DNA of 64,000 nt from Limnomonas spitsbergensis (GCA_037349105.1 JAYJMM010000019.1:1364001-1428000); one strand, 5' to 3'. Positions 53,901-59,350 are shown, counted from the first letter of the stretch. The notes: generated by a model from the letters alone, not told the origin. Numbers and translations are program-made.

Positions 53901-56435
53901 GTACAGGGCCCACAACTGCCAACATTTTGCAGTACAGGGCCCACAACTGCCAACACTTTGCAGTACAGGGCCCACTAGGCAGTACAGGGCCCACAACTGC
54001 CAACAGTTTGCAGTACAGGGCTCACAACTGCGCACACCTCTTGTATAGGATGCCTGCCATCCAGTACAATGACATCCAGGAGGAGGATTTGCGGGAGCTG
54101 TGCACTTTCCATTATGATGCCCCACGCTGCCCACACCTCCCCGATGTAGGATGCCTGCCAGTACGATATCAGGAAGGAGCTGATATGCACTTTCCATTAC
54201 CGGTAGTATGCCCCACGCTGTTCACACCTCCCCGATGTAGGATGCCTGCCAGTACGACGATATCGAGGAGGAGTTGCGGGAGCTGCAGGCCGAGATGAGG
54301 ACACCAGATGCCGAGGCGAAGCAGGGGCAGGGGTTGCAGGAGCAGCCTCTCCAGGAGGCGAGGGGAGGGAGGGCCGCATCGCCTTTTGCGGCCCTCAGCG
54401 CACGCGGTCGCAAGGGTGAAGGCAAGGGCACCGGCGCTGAGGCTGAGGCAGAGGTCGCAGCTGATACGAGGGCGGGGGCGGTGGCAGAGGCAGAGATTCC
54501 CTCTCTGGATGACGTCCCGGAGATTACTCATTTCCCCGCTTCTGGCGCCGAGGCTGACGCACAGGCAAGGTCCTGTGGTGTGGTCGTGAGCCTGGATGCG
54601 GCTCCGCCTGTGCTTGCCGAGGGCGCTGACGCCGACGCGGGGGCTGAGGCTCTTGATGAGGCTGAGGCTGATGGGGCGGTCCCTTGCAGAGATGCGGCTC
54701 TGCTAGCCTTGGCAGAAAGTGGGCAGCCGCGTCTGCAGGGTGAGCAATGGGATGAGGTCCAGATTCGGCTGGCAGCTGCGGCACAGTGGGAGGTGGAGGA
54801 GGAGGAGGAGGCTTGGGAGGAGTATCAGGAGCTGCTACAGAGGAAGCATGAGGAGGAAAACGTGTCGAGGCTGACCATTAGCGCACCGCAGCCTGAGCAG
54901 CAGCAGCGAGGGGGGGGGGTAGCGCAGATCGAGCTGGAGAGGGAGCAGCTGGCCAAGCGAAGTGTGAGGCTGGTGACAATGGGCGCCGCAGCCATGGCCG
55001 CCTCGGAACTGAAGGACGAGGACGCGGCACAAGAGGAGGAGGAGGAGTGTCTGATCTCCTCTGGAGCACGGTCTGATGCTGCACCGCTTGATGGTGGCTC
55101 GTCTGGGGAAACAGTGACGGGCATGCCGGCTGCCGCTGAGGTGCCCCAGGCAGGCCCCAGAACGGCCCGAACCAGCTGCAGCAGTGGAGTTGTGCTGGAT
55201 CTAGATCTGGACCAGGATCTGGATCTAGAGGGCAGAGACGCTGCTATCGGGATGCAGGCGGTGGTGGTTGGGGCGGGGGTCGACGAGCCTCGGGGGGACA
55301 GAGCGGGCGGTGATGGACGAGCGCTGGGTGGTGCCCTGCAGCCACTGGCGGCCGGCAGCGGCAGCAGCAGCGGCAGCCTCGTTGCGTCAGTCGAAAGCTA
55401 CGCCGCGGCTGATGTGGCCGCAGGGCTGGTGGGTGCTGACGCCGGCTCCCCGGCGCTGGCCGGCGCGGCTGCTGTTTTGGCGCCGGGCGGTGCGGCGATC
55501 CCTGCGCTGGCGGCGGCGGCGTCTGAGGCGGATGTGCTGGTCGCCATCTTGCTGGGGCAGGAGGAGCTGAGCGAGGAGGGGCGTGTGCGCCAGGCACTGC
55601 TGCTGCCGGCTGGAGGGCATGATGTGGACCTGGAGGATGAGGGTGAGGGCTAGGATTAGATGTGTGAGGGTTAGGAGTGGCATTGGGAGGGCTGGAGGAG
55701 GAGGGTGAGATGTAGGGGTGGATTTTTGAGGGGTCAGCTCCTTGTCTTGACATTCTGAGTCCCCGGCTAGACGTGGAGACCATTCAGAGTTTCAATATCT
55801 AGTTTGTTATGTGATGCCAATGATAGTGAATGTCACGTGGATGTCTAGACCGTATCACCGTGGTATCTGTCGGCCCCCCCCACATCAGGCGCCCCGTTTG
55901 ACTAGAGACTGCACTGTCTAGGACCCGACGGCTCGACGTGGTGACTTTTGAGTCTAAATATTTAGTTTGTTTAGACTACCGGTAGTCATAATATTTCCTT
56001 AACCCATAACCCTGAGCCCTAAGCCCAAAACCCTAAACCCTGAGCCCTAAGCCCTTAATCCTAAACCCTGAGCCCTAAGCCCTTAACCCACAACCCTGAG
56101 CCCTAAGCCCTTAACCCTAAACCATAAACCATAAGCCCTTGGTTGTCTAGGTCTAACATGTCGGTATGTTGTCGCCCCCCCCCTCATCAGGCGCCCCGTT
56201 TGACTACGAGACAGGATTTGCCCGGGCCATGTCCAGCAGCCAAGTTGGGCGGAGGAGCGGGGAGGGCGGCTGGGATCTCGCTGCCGCAGTCGGCAGGGAT
56301 GTTTCGGTCAGCTGGGCGGCTTCGGGTGGCATTCCGATTCCCGGGGCGGCCCTCGGCGGGGCTGAGGCGCGGGGCGGTAAGGGTGTTGGCAGCCCAGATG
56401 ATGACTGGATGGTGGTGGTGTCGCCGTCTCCTTGA
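26982..56435 (+). CDS. CrfC/YjdA-like dynamin-family GTPase, 21 exons
   Basis: Exons: 26982-27246, 28438-28500, 29723-29865, 30664-30799, 32969-33153, 34057-34164, 34708-34809, 35969-36082, 37585-37842, 38365-38442, 38996-39160, 40090-40431, 41137-41247, 44540-44654, 45674-45766, 46602-46684, 48661-48794, 50528-50603, 52018-52107, 54241-55642, 56191-56435 (TGA). All are GT-AG; phases close to 1435 residues. G1 is LTKSGKST (~85-92, across intron 1), G2 Thr in IPETA (~111), G3 DTPG (266-269), G4 NKVD (333-336, across an intron), G5-like VVLISAR (373-379). LDTPGPNEAGEEGL, VLDYTKLKT and NKVD closely resemble bacterial CrfC/YjdA GTPases. A helical middle follows, then an Ala/Glu/Asp-rich extension from ~888 (DDIEEELRELQAEM, EVEEEEEAWEEYQELLQRKH). 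The start has A at -3 and G at +4. Membrane or chromosome-linked GTPase action is known for the bacterial family; the role here is unknown. Confidence 0.87.
27247..28437. other. First intron of the dynamin-like gene
   Basis: The intron splits the P-loop codon for Gly (S|GKST). Degenerate ACCCCATAGAACCCATCCACC-type tracts lie at 27780-27850 and a C18 homopolymer at 28178-28195. No exon echo was obvious here, which makes this intron an exception. No genes seen. Confidence 0.55.
28540..29722 (+). repeat. Acceptor-side echo array of exon 29723-29865
   Basis: Blocks resembling the exon start (AGAAACCGCACGCATCTGCA, then GGT(A/T)GTTCACACACCCAAAG) recur at about 28740, 28860, 28975, 29090, 29210, 29388, 29498 and 29610, before the exon at 29723. 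The last three are nearly identical, with a 113-bp period, and include CGTGTTAGGATGACCTCGGA from the exon. Older copies to the left are more diverged and separated by CTCACCCACCCCT(A/G)CCCC tracts. Only the final copy continues into ATGGAGGAGCCAAATGG. Confidence 0.87.
29866..30330 (+). repeat. Donor-side echoes of exon 29723-29865
   Basis: The exon ends GCCGCCATCCGCATGCGATT, then ACAG|GTATGG. Copies are at about 30055-30085 (CAACCATCCGCACGCGGCTG, then CAGGTATGA), 30145-30178, 30222-30258 and 30300-30328. All but the last keep AGGTATG. Confidence 0.88.
30328..30590 (+). mobile_element. SINE-like element, copy 1
   Basis: About 260 bases in an intron of the dynamin-like gene. It starts TTTAGAACGGTGCATACCCG and ends near GTTATACCTCTGGACC. 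It matches 59123-59350 and 62929-63255 along most of its length, including CCATGGTGCAGCCAT and a weak GGAACCCGG-like block in the other copies. It is too short for a protein. Its end resembles the LINE tail in this window, so mobilisation by that LINE is plausible. Confidence 0.65.
31211..31281 (+). tRNA. tRNA-Gly (GCC), copy 1
   Basis: A 71-nt cloverleaf. The acceptor GTGCTAG pairs perfectly with CTAGCAC. The D-arm region is GGTATAGTGGTAGC, the anticodon loop is CCTGCCACG with anticodon GCC, and the T-arm is GGGGGTTCGATTCCCCC. Box A and box B are intact and the gene is followed by TTTT, a Pol III terminator. It lies on the sense strand inside the 30800-32968 intron of the dynamin-like gene. 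Confidence 0.96.
31282..32198. other. Intron sequence between the two tRNA-Gly genes
   Basis: No repeats, echoes or exons recognised, apart from several imperfect AACGAA(T/C)C short repeats near 31475-31500 and 31670-31690. Confidence 0.45.
32199..32269 (+). tRNA. tRNA-Gly (GCC), copy 2
   Basis: Identical over all 71 nt to the copy at 31211, with anticodon GCC and a T5 terminator at 32271-32275. Flanking sequence is not shared beyond two bases, so this is either an old local duplication with decayed flanks or a retro-/gene-conversion product. It sits in the same intron and on the same strand. Confidence 0.96.
32820..32950. repeat. 23-bp minisatellite ACCCTCCAAAACCCTCG
   Basis: Five to six copies of a 23-bp unit (ACCCTCCAAAACCCTCGACC plus TTC) directly upstream of the polypyrimidine tract and acceptor of exon 32969-33153. 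Confidence 0.9.
33660..34056 (+). repeat. Two acceptor-side echoes of the G3 (DTPG) exon
   Basis: Copies of the exon 34057 start lie at about 33690-33760 (ACGCTGGGCACTCCTGCCC, then GGGGCTCCGTTTCC) and 33895-33975 (TTGCAGTTGGACACTCCTGG, then GGAGAGGCTGATCCACC). The second keeps the acceptor and DTPGPNEA-like coding as GHSWSQ/TPGPNEAV. Between them are short repeats of TATTTCGCTAACGTATC(C/T)TCC at 33775-33860. Confidence 0.88.
34165..34707 (+). repeat. Intron with donor and acceptor echoes and G-rich repeats
   Basis: A donor echo of exon 34057-34164 is at 34300-34345 (GCATTGTATGTGTTGGACTA, then CACCAAGGTGAC). An acceptor echo of exon 34708 is at 34587-34625 (CATGCAGCTGAAAACCGCTG). In between, GGGGGCAGG(G/A)CAGGGG-type repeats carry two copies of a ~55-bp block with GCAGATGGATATTAGGG (34262, 34523). 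Confidence 0.85.
34810..35968 (+). repeat. Seven donor-side echoes and two acceptor echoes around the G4 (NKVD) junction
   Basis: The upstream exon ends CTGTTCTTCGTGGTGAATAAG|GTGCG. Decayed copies occur near 34880, 35015, 35140, 35295, 35440, 35590 and 35725. Each has CAGCCT(G/A)G(G)AGGG-like sequence followed by an AACAAGG(T/C)GCG-type end. GTGTAGCTGA(A/C)ATTCAGC-like spacers separate them. Near 35640-35690 and 35860-35940 are acceptor echoes of exon 35969, which carry GACGAGGCCCGGGAGTACGT and GTTGATGCCATGTCCACCTC. CCCTGAACCCT tracts fill 35690-35860. Confidence 0.85.
36083..36500 (+). repeat. Two donor-side echoes of exon 35969-36082
   Basis: Copies at 36143-36190 and 36430-36480 repeat CAGCAGCTGCACCTGGA(T/C)G through GAGCAGGTGAG with the donor intact. 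Both retain the peptide QQLHLDG. They are preceded by CCCTGTTTATG, which is not exonic, so the repeat unit spans exon and intron. Confidence 0.9.
36560..37584 (+). repeat. 125-bp acceptor-exon echo array, eight copies plus the real exon
   Basis: Copies of (A/C)ATCAGGTGGTGCTCATCTCT start at about 36580, 36706, 36831, 36956, 37081, 37206, 37330 and 37456, then the true exon at 37585. Each copy includes the pyrimidine tract, the AG, about 80 exon bases (VVLISARNAL(R/L)SRLVLTG) and 15-20 bases that diverge to CTTCCTCACTTCACC. Identity between neighbours is very high by eye. Only the last copy continues CTCAACCTCTCG into the full exon; others run on into the next polypyrimidine tract. Several have no frame-consistent donor. 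Confidence 0.93.
37843..38364 (+). repeat. Two donor-side echoes of exon 37585-37842
   Basis: 37900-37972 repeats GTCATGGCTGC(A/G)GCCA through CTAGAGCAGCAGGTATGATG with the donor retained. 38021-38070 is a shorter copy (CAGGTTATGGCCACAGCCAA). GATCTAGAT and related short repeats link them. 38075-38360 is ordinary intron with short CAATCACGCG(A/G)CA repeats. Confidence 0.88.
38443..38995 (+). repeat. Donor echoes of exon 38365-38442 and acceptor echoes of exon 38996-39160
   Basis: Donor echoes lie near 38510-38545 (CATCACGTCCCATCTACTGC, AGGAAGG), 38615-38650 and 38720-38765. Acceptor echoes (CTCAGGAGCTGCGCAATGTG) lie at 38820 and 38907. Both echo types therefore occupy their own side of the same intron. 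Confidence 0.88.
39262..39840. repeat. 20-bp minisatellite GGTGATTCAGCCACACCCAG
   Basis: About 29 copies of the 20-bp unit; GGTCATTCAG variants are clustered in the middle and at the right end. Its seed may be the GATTCAGCTAC-type sequence at 39181-39260, just after the donor of exon 38996-39160. Confidence 0.95.
40432..40830 (+). repeat. GGGT-repeat intron with two donor echoes
   Basis: After the donor of exon 40090-40431 comes GGTGGGTGGGTGG-type sequence. Exon-end copies at 40548-40590 (ATGGTTGTGCTGCTACTGGA, GCTCCACAAACATCTGCTGG) and 40710-40752 repeat the segment coding MVALLLELHDDLLA. Confidence 0.85.
41248..41480 (+). repeat. Two donor-side echoes of exon 41137-41247
   Basis: 41295-41367 (CAGCATCCGCCAGCGCAAGC, TGTTAGTTGGTATCG) and 41380-41450 (ACCAGCACTGGCCACTGTTG, AGCTGTTGGTTGGCATCAT) copy the exon segment coding CTSTRHRELLVGINKHLDAL, both with stops or frame changes. 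Confidence 0.85.
41481..43965. repeat. ~55-bp G-rich minisatellite, about 45 copies
   Basis: The unit contains GGCTGGCGGGAGGGGCAAGC, then T(G/T)TCTA(G/A)ATAGCC, and a variable G-run (7-14 G) broken by GAGG or TGG. It is the largest array in the window, about 2.5 kb. Length variation is mostly in the G-runs, typical of slippage. The G-rich strand is the coding strand of the host gene, so the intron RNA would hold many potential G-quadruplexes. Pro-rich minus frames through it are not genes. Confidence 0.95.
43966..44539 (+). repeat. Acceptor-side echoes of exon 44540-44654
   Basis: Copies of the acceptor and exon start (TGTAG|GTGGAGTCCACAATCG) lie at about 44126-44160 (TCGCAGGTGGAGTCCCGTTT) and 44427-44458 (CCTGTAGGTGGAGTCCACAA, then TCCGCTTGACATGG). 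The flank TTTGACCTCTCTGCTTTC is duplicated as well. Confidence 0.88.
44655..44889 (+). repeat. Acceptor-side echo of exon 45674-45766 placed before the 22-bp array
   Basis: 44832-44875 (CTTGCAGGCTGTGAGTGAGA, TCTAGGAGAAGCACATCC) copies the acceptor and start of exon 45674 (TTGCAG|GTGTGAGTGAGAGCC, AGGAGAAGCATATCC). A block at 44770-44823 (CTGTGGGTGGTTGCG) also matches the 42-bp unit in the next intron. Confidence 0.85.
44890..45520. repeat. 22-bp minisatellite GATGTTGTACGCCC
   Basis: About 28 copies of a 22-bp unit (GATGTTGTACGCCC followed by TTTAAAGC, with TTCAAAGC and TTAAAAGC variants; two units lack AT). It separates the acceptor echo at 44832 from the true exon at 45674. Confidence 0.95.
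45767..46601. repeat. Intron with a long G-run and a 42-bp array
   Basis: A donor-proximal block GTCCATGCCTTCAGGGC is repeated at 45777, 45841 and 45926. A G-run of over 20 bases is at 45858-45882. Six copies of a 42-bp unit (TGCTGTGGGTGGTTGCGTCA, ACTTTGTAACACCAACCCCT, CC) cover 46202-46455. CCCTGCCCCC(T/C)T tracts fill the rest. Confidence 0.85.
46685..46980 (+). repeat. Donor-side echoes of exon 46602-46684
   Basis: Exon-end copies (GAA(T/C)TGCGACCATCAGAG|GT) occur at 46810-46825, 46936-46956 and again at 48000-48022 beyond the 84-bp array. The last keeps AGAGGTGAGCG exactly. Each is followed by a GGTTGGGGGGCT(C/T)TGAGTGGG block that continues into the array. Confidence 0.87.
46990..47975. 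repeat. 84-bp minisatellite, about 11-12 copies
   Basis: A strict 84-bp period (for example GTGGTGGCTGAA at 47041, 47125, 47209). The unit contains GGATCCAGGTGTGGACCTGA and GGGCTCCAGGGATCCAGGGC. 84 is divisible by three, so long open frames run through it in several registers; they are repeats, not genes. Its seed is visible once at 46740-46770. Confidence 0.95.
48023..48660 (+). repeat. Acceptor-side echoes of exon 48661-48794
   Basis: Partial copies of the exon start (CATCAG|GTTGCGTCACACTTTG) lie at 48421-48442 (GTTGCATCACACTT), 48508-48575 (CTCAGGACTTAGTGGCTATG, ATGGATGCTGCAGATGCCAG, CACCGA) and 48622-48645 (CATGTTGCGTCACTCTTT). 48100-48360 also has two copies of a GCGGGCTGGGC(C/T)C-containing block. 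Confidence 0.82.
48868..49496. repeat. 17/18-bp minisatellite (left part)
   Basis: About 36 copies of GATAGCTTGCATACTAT or GAATAGCTTGCATACTAT. The array continues at 50356-50478; it is split by the DNA element at 49497-50355. Confidence 0.95.
49497..50355 (+). mobile_element. hAT-like non-autonomous DNA element inserted in the minisatellite
   Basis: 859 bp with 16-bp perfect terminal inverted repeats: TAGGCATCGGCAATAT at 49497-49512 and its complement at 50340-50355. It is flanked by the 8-bp direct repeat CATACTAT (49489-49496 and 50356-50363). The second CATACTAT is out of register with the array, as expected of a target-site duplication, and 8 bp is typical of hAT elements. Subterminal DNA is AT-rich (TATATAAAGTATATT). 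Internal plus-strand open pieces (49718-50018) include RLGIARAEKLIYVKANR in a frame after a break, which resembles a hAT transposase C-terminus; this is a weak match. The element is too short for a full transposase. Confidence 0.85.
50356..50478. repeat. 17/18-bp minisatellite (right part)
   Basis: Seven copies of (GA)ATAGCTTGCATACTAT continue the array after the inserted element and end about 50 bases before the acceptor of exon 50528-50603. Confidence 0.93.
50604..51500 (+). repeat. ~114-120-bp minisatellite whose unit contains an exon donor site
   Basis: The exon ends GCGCTGAGACAG|GTGGGGTAGATATCC. Each of about eight units carries GTGACAGGTGGGGTA(GA)TATCC followed by a GGGAATACAAACTCAGTGAG block, a G-run and GGGAAGTGACAGGTGTGTGT. 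The unit thus preserves the ACAG|GT donor context once or twice. First and last units are most diverged. Confidence 0.92.
51501..52017 (+). repeat. Acceptor-side echoes of exon 52018-52107 and a 34-bp repeat
   Basis: Echoes of the exon start (GTCGAGCTCCACATGGCCCG) lie at 51680-51710 (GTGGAGCTTACACATGGCCT) and 51785-51822 (CTTGTGCCTTGCCGGCGGCG, CTTCAGATGGCCCGGGT). ACCCTGATTCCCAAACGCCA-type 34-bp repeats fill 51890-52000 and include CTTGTGCCTTGCAG-type acceptor flanks. Confidence 0.8.
52112..52792. repeat. ~25-bp G-run minisatellite GGTGAAATTAAGGGGG
   Basis: About 27 copies of GTGAAATTAAG followed by 8-15 G and (TTAA/TCA)GG. Length differences are confined to the G-run. In one frame it reads as KGGGQGEI repeats; not a gene. 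Confidence 0.95.
52793..53405. other. Intron sequence with a local duplication
   Basis: No repeats from 52793 to 53150. Then a ~110-bp block with GTTGGT(A/G)TTGTG, CCTCTGCCCCTGAGGTGCAA, TTGGA is present twice, at about 53225-53285 and 53345-53405. No exon fits the gene's phase. Confidence 0.5.
53408..54040. repeat. 50-bp minisatellite GTACAGGGCCCACAACTGCC
   Basis: About 12 copies of a 50-bp unit (GTACAGGGCCCACAACTGCC, AACA(C/T)TTTGCAGTACAGG, then CCCACTAGGCA). Each unit has TTTGCAG, a possible acceptor. Some half-units lack the CCACTAGGCA part near the right end. Confidence 0.95.
54041..54240 (+). repeat. Two acceptor-side echoes of exon 54241-55642
   Basis: TATAGGATGCCTGCCATCCA at 54045 and GTAGGATGCCTGCCAGTACG at 54147 repeat the acceptor and start of exon 54241 (TGTAG|GATGCCTGCCAGTACG). 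Between them ACTTTCCATTA and CCCCACGCTG(C/T) blocks show a ~95-bp unit. The copy at 54045 also keeps GAGGAGGATTTGCGGGAGCT. Confidence 0.9.
55643..56190 (+). repeat. Last intron: acceptor echo and telomere-like tract
   Basis: 55879-55905 (CACATCAGGCGCCCCGTTTG, ACTAG) copies the acceptor and start of the last exon (TCATCAG|GCGCCCCGTTTGACTA). Related ...TAGTTTGTT(A/T) blocks lie at 55795 and 55965. 55995-56145 is a run of CCCTGAGCCCTAAGCCCTTA-type units, the longest degenerate telomere-like tract in the window. Confidence 0.85.
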
Positions 56436-56960
56436 GATGATCTGTGTGGTGAAATCCTGATTGCTGGAGTTGCGGTGGAGCGGAAGCGGGGAAAGGGGGA
56501 CATCCATGAGCGGTCCTGCGGTGCGATCCACGGCGGGGCTTCGGGGCAGGGCACTGGATAGGATGATGACTGGACGGTGGTGGTGTTGCCGTCTCCTTGA
56601 GAAGATCTGTGTGGTGAAATCCTGGGCTGGGGAGCGGGGAAAAGGGGGGACTCTCCTGAGAGGACCTGCGGCGCGATCCACTGCGGGGCGGCAGGGGGGC
56701 GCACTGACCCGGATGATGACTCGACGTTGGTGGTGTCGCCGTCTCCTTGAGATGATCTATTTGGTGAAATCCTGATTGCTGGGGCCGCGGCTGGGGAGCG
56801 GGGAAGCAGGGGTTGCCCCTGTGCGGACCCTTTGGCTCCATTTTTGGTCGGGCTGCGGGGCAGGGCAGCAGAGGGGGGGCATTGGTCTGATTGATGACTG
56901 GACGGTGTTGGCGTTCCCTCATCTCTGTTGATTGTCGCGGTGGTGGTATTTTAAATCCCG
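56436..56960 (+). repeat. Echoes of the terminal exon including its stop codon
   Basis: The coding end GATGATGACTGGATGGTGGT, GGTGTCGCCGTCTCCTTGA (56397-56435) is copied near 56562-56600, 56711-56750 and, truncated, 56892-56915. Each of the two full copies retains CTCCTTGAGA and GGTGAAATCCTG from the 3' flank. The period is about 150-165 bp. Confidence 0.88.
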
Positions 56961-58390
56961 GGACGGTCCTCAGTGGGGAACGGCAGGGAGGTGGCTCGGG
57001 CCTTTACGGGGCAGCCAGGGCAGCCCGGAGAACAGACTGGACACCGGTGGCATCACATCTCCTTTTCATGGATGTCAGTGTTGGCATCCTGATTCTCAGA
57101 AAGGGTCCCTCAGCAGCGGGGAATCGGCTGGACCGCGGAATGGACCTCGGCAGGGCGGCCAGGGGCGGCCAAAGGCAGCCTGGAGAGCGGACTGGACAGG
57201 GGTGGCGCCACCATGTCCCCTTTCCATGGTGAGATAAGTGGGGAGTACGGGAAGGCGCAGGTGGCGGCCCGGGTCGGGCAGGTGCAGCGGGGCGGGATGC
57301 CACCCGGGGCTTGAGCACACGAGCACATGACCTCCACAGCCATCGGCCAAGCGTGGCTTGGAGGATGCTGGGCTGAGAAAAATACTCGCATGCTTGTTCT
57401 TGTGGTGACGGGCCACATTGTAACATATAGAAATTGTTCTTGTGTCATGAACTTATGCGGGGGGTGCCGGGGCTGGCTCAGCCATTATTGGTTGAGCTTC
57501 CGGTCGTGATGCGCTCGAAGGCTGGTGAGGGCCGAGGTTTGGCTTATGTGTGAATAGAACCCTGCTGGGCTGGCTCAGGCGCTCACCAGCCCCTGGCCTA
57601 GTTCAGGCGCGAAGCAACTCGTGGCCCGACTCCGGCGCTCAGCTATTGCTGGCCTGGATCAGTCCCTCAGCTTCTGCTGGCCTGTCTGGCAACTGTGGGG
57701 GTCTTGAGGGTTGAGGTCCAGTGGCTGTGGTGCCCAGAGGCTGGAGGTGGTCTCTTAATGTCGATTCCAGATTCCAGCTTTTTTTGGTGTGCGTGGCGCA
57801 AGATAAGAAGTGGGCTTGTTTCGGCGAATAGGTTTCCGCGAATATGTTTCCGCGAATAGCAAGGGGCACATACCGGTAGCCAGTGTTGTGAATGATTTGT
57901 TTACCGGTGCTCGCCGTTGCCTGGTGCGGACGTTTAGGCCCAGATGCAAAGTGTATGTAACCCTTTGTCGTGCAGTGGCCATAACGGCCAGGGACAGGGT
58001 GCCGTCGTCTTTTGCATGGCAAAGCTGCATGTCGGCATGCATGCATGGTCAGTGACTCTTGGGTGTTATTTGGACCCATGCATAGGGGATGGCTTGTTTC
58101 ATCACTGTACTGTTTGTGCACGGACTGGATCACTGCTTTACCATTCAGTTTTCCGTGAGCAGAGTGCAATATGCATGGTGACTTTCGAGGGCCAGTCGGG
58201 GCCCATGTGCATGAATTTCCCATCATCCTACGTGTCCCTTACCTCAGCATTGCACCTGTACCTACACCGTACCATTTGGCAGTACTGTACCGTATTTTTT
58301 CACTCAGTAGCTTGTTAATTTTCATGAGAATGGGGTCTGTGTACCATGTTATATCGCCGTTGACACCGATCACTAACGGATGATGCCCTT
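56961..58390. other. Non-coding region downstream of the dynamin-like gene
   Basis: No supported gene. 57000-57220 has a loose duplication of a GGACTGGAC...GGTGGC block. 57540-57690 has imperfect GGCTGGCTCAGGCGCTCA repeats. TACCGGTA occurs at 57871. The rest is unremarkable. Confidence 0.45.
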
Positions 58391-59122
58391 TAGTTAGGCG
58401 CCCACACGGCCGAGCCTATTTGAGAAGGTCCCAGAGGTGTAACGTCATGGACTTACGGATGATACCTAGGAAAGAAATAAAATTAACTCTACCAGGGCGT
58501 GGGGGTTGGAGAAACAAGGCAGCTTGGGGCCGCAGCCACATCCACGCCGTTATCATCAGGCAGCAAGTACAGGAGGATGCTGTCAGCCTCGCTCTCAGCG
58601 GTCTTCTCTGATGTTTCTGCTTTATTGGCCCAGTGGCAGATTTCGTGGTGAAATATTCAAATGTGCGTCTGCATTGAACTACGGTATGCCATGCAAGAGT
58701 TAAATGAGTGGAAATGCATTTTGTTGGCGCACATTTTAGCATGGAACACAGAGAGATTCCTAGAGACATCATGGCTTGCATTGTCTATACCCATAATAAA
58801 GATTGCAAGATGTGCCAATCGTGATGGGACTGGTTTTCAAGTTGTTGCCCGTCCAAGACTAGTTGCTCGACCGCTACTCGATGTGCTAGTTGAGGCATGC
58901 TTTTAGTCAGTCCCCATGCTCGTTGTCTTTGCTGCACTTACATTCCCCGGTGCGTAACAGAGCGTCCTTCTATTGCCCTGTCGTTTGCATCAACAACAGG
59001 TCAGGCTGCATTTTCGTTATCACCTGGACAGCACTAGATATACTGTTCTAGAGTGGGGCACAAAGGACCAGAGGTCAATGACGTTACACCAGGGGAGCCC
59101 AGAGTTGTAACGTCATTGACTG
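58391..59122. other. Retroelement tail and unassigned sequence
   Basis: A plus-oriented shared tail at 58392-58452 (GGCGCCCACACGGCCGAGCC, CAGAGGTGTAACGTCATGG). 58460-59060 has no recognisable gene. 59074-59120 holds two oppositely oriented tail ends (GTCAATGACGTTACACC and GTTGTAACGTCATTGAC) separated by about 10 bases. Confidence 0.55.
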
Positions 59123-59350
59123 GTTTAGAGCGATGCATACCGGTTGGGCCCTGCTGAACGCCCGGTCGTGTGGAACTCGATGGGCAAGCTCAAATCCAGC
59201 TGCAATGCAAAGGCATGACAGTGGTGCAGCCATGCCACCCTCTTATGTGAGGGGGGCACGGGCATGGAACCCGGCGACCTGGATTGGGGGAGAGAGTGGG
59301 TCGTTTTGCGGGTCAATGACATTACACCTCTGGGCCCTGCTAAAAAGGTA
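59123..59350 (+). mobile_element. SINE-like element, copy 2
   Basis: Matches the copy at 30328-30590 from TTTAGAGCGATGCATACCGG to GTCAATGACATTACACCTCT, with GGTGCAGCCATGCCACCCTC and ATGGAACCCGGCGACCT inside. It lacks the internal duplication seen in copy 3. Confidence 0.7.

Noticed and set aside
26982..56435. Assignment as plant FZL, EHD or classical dynamin
   Set aside because: The LDTPGPNEAG and VLDYTK motifs, the long insert between G2 and G3 and the absence of visible PH/GED or EH motifs fit the CrfC/YjdA type better. This is judged by eye.
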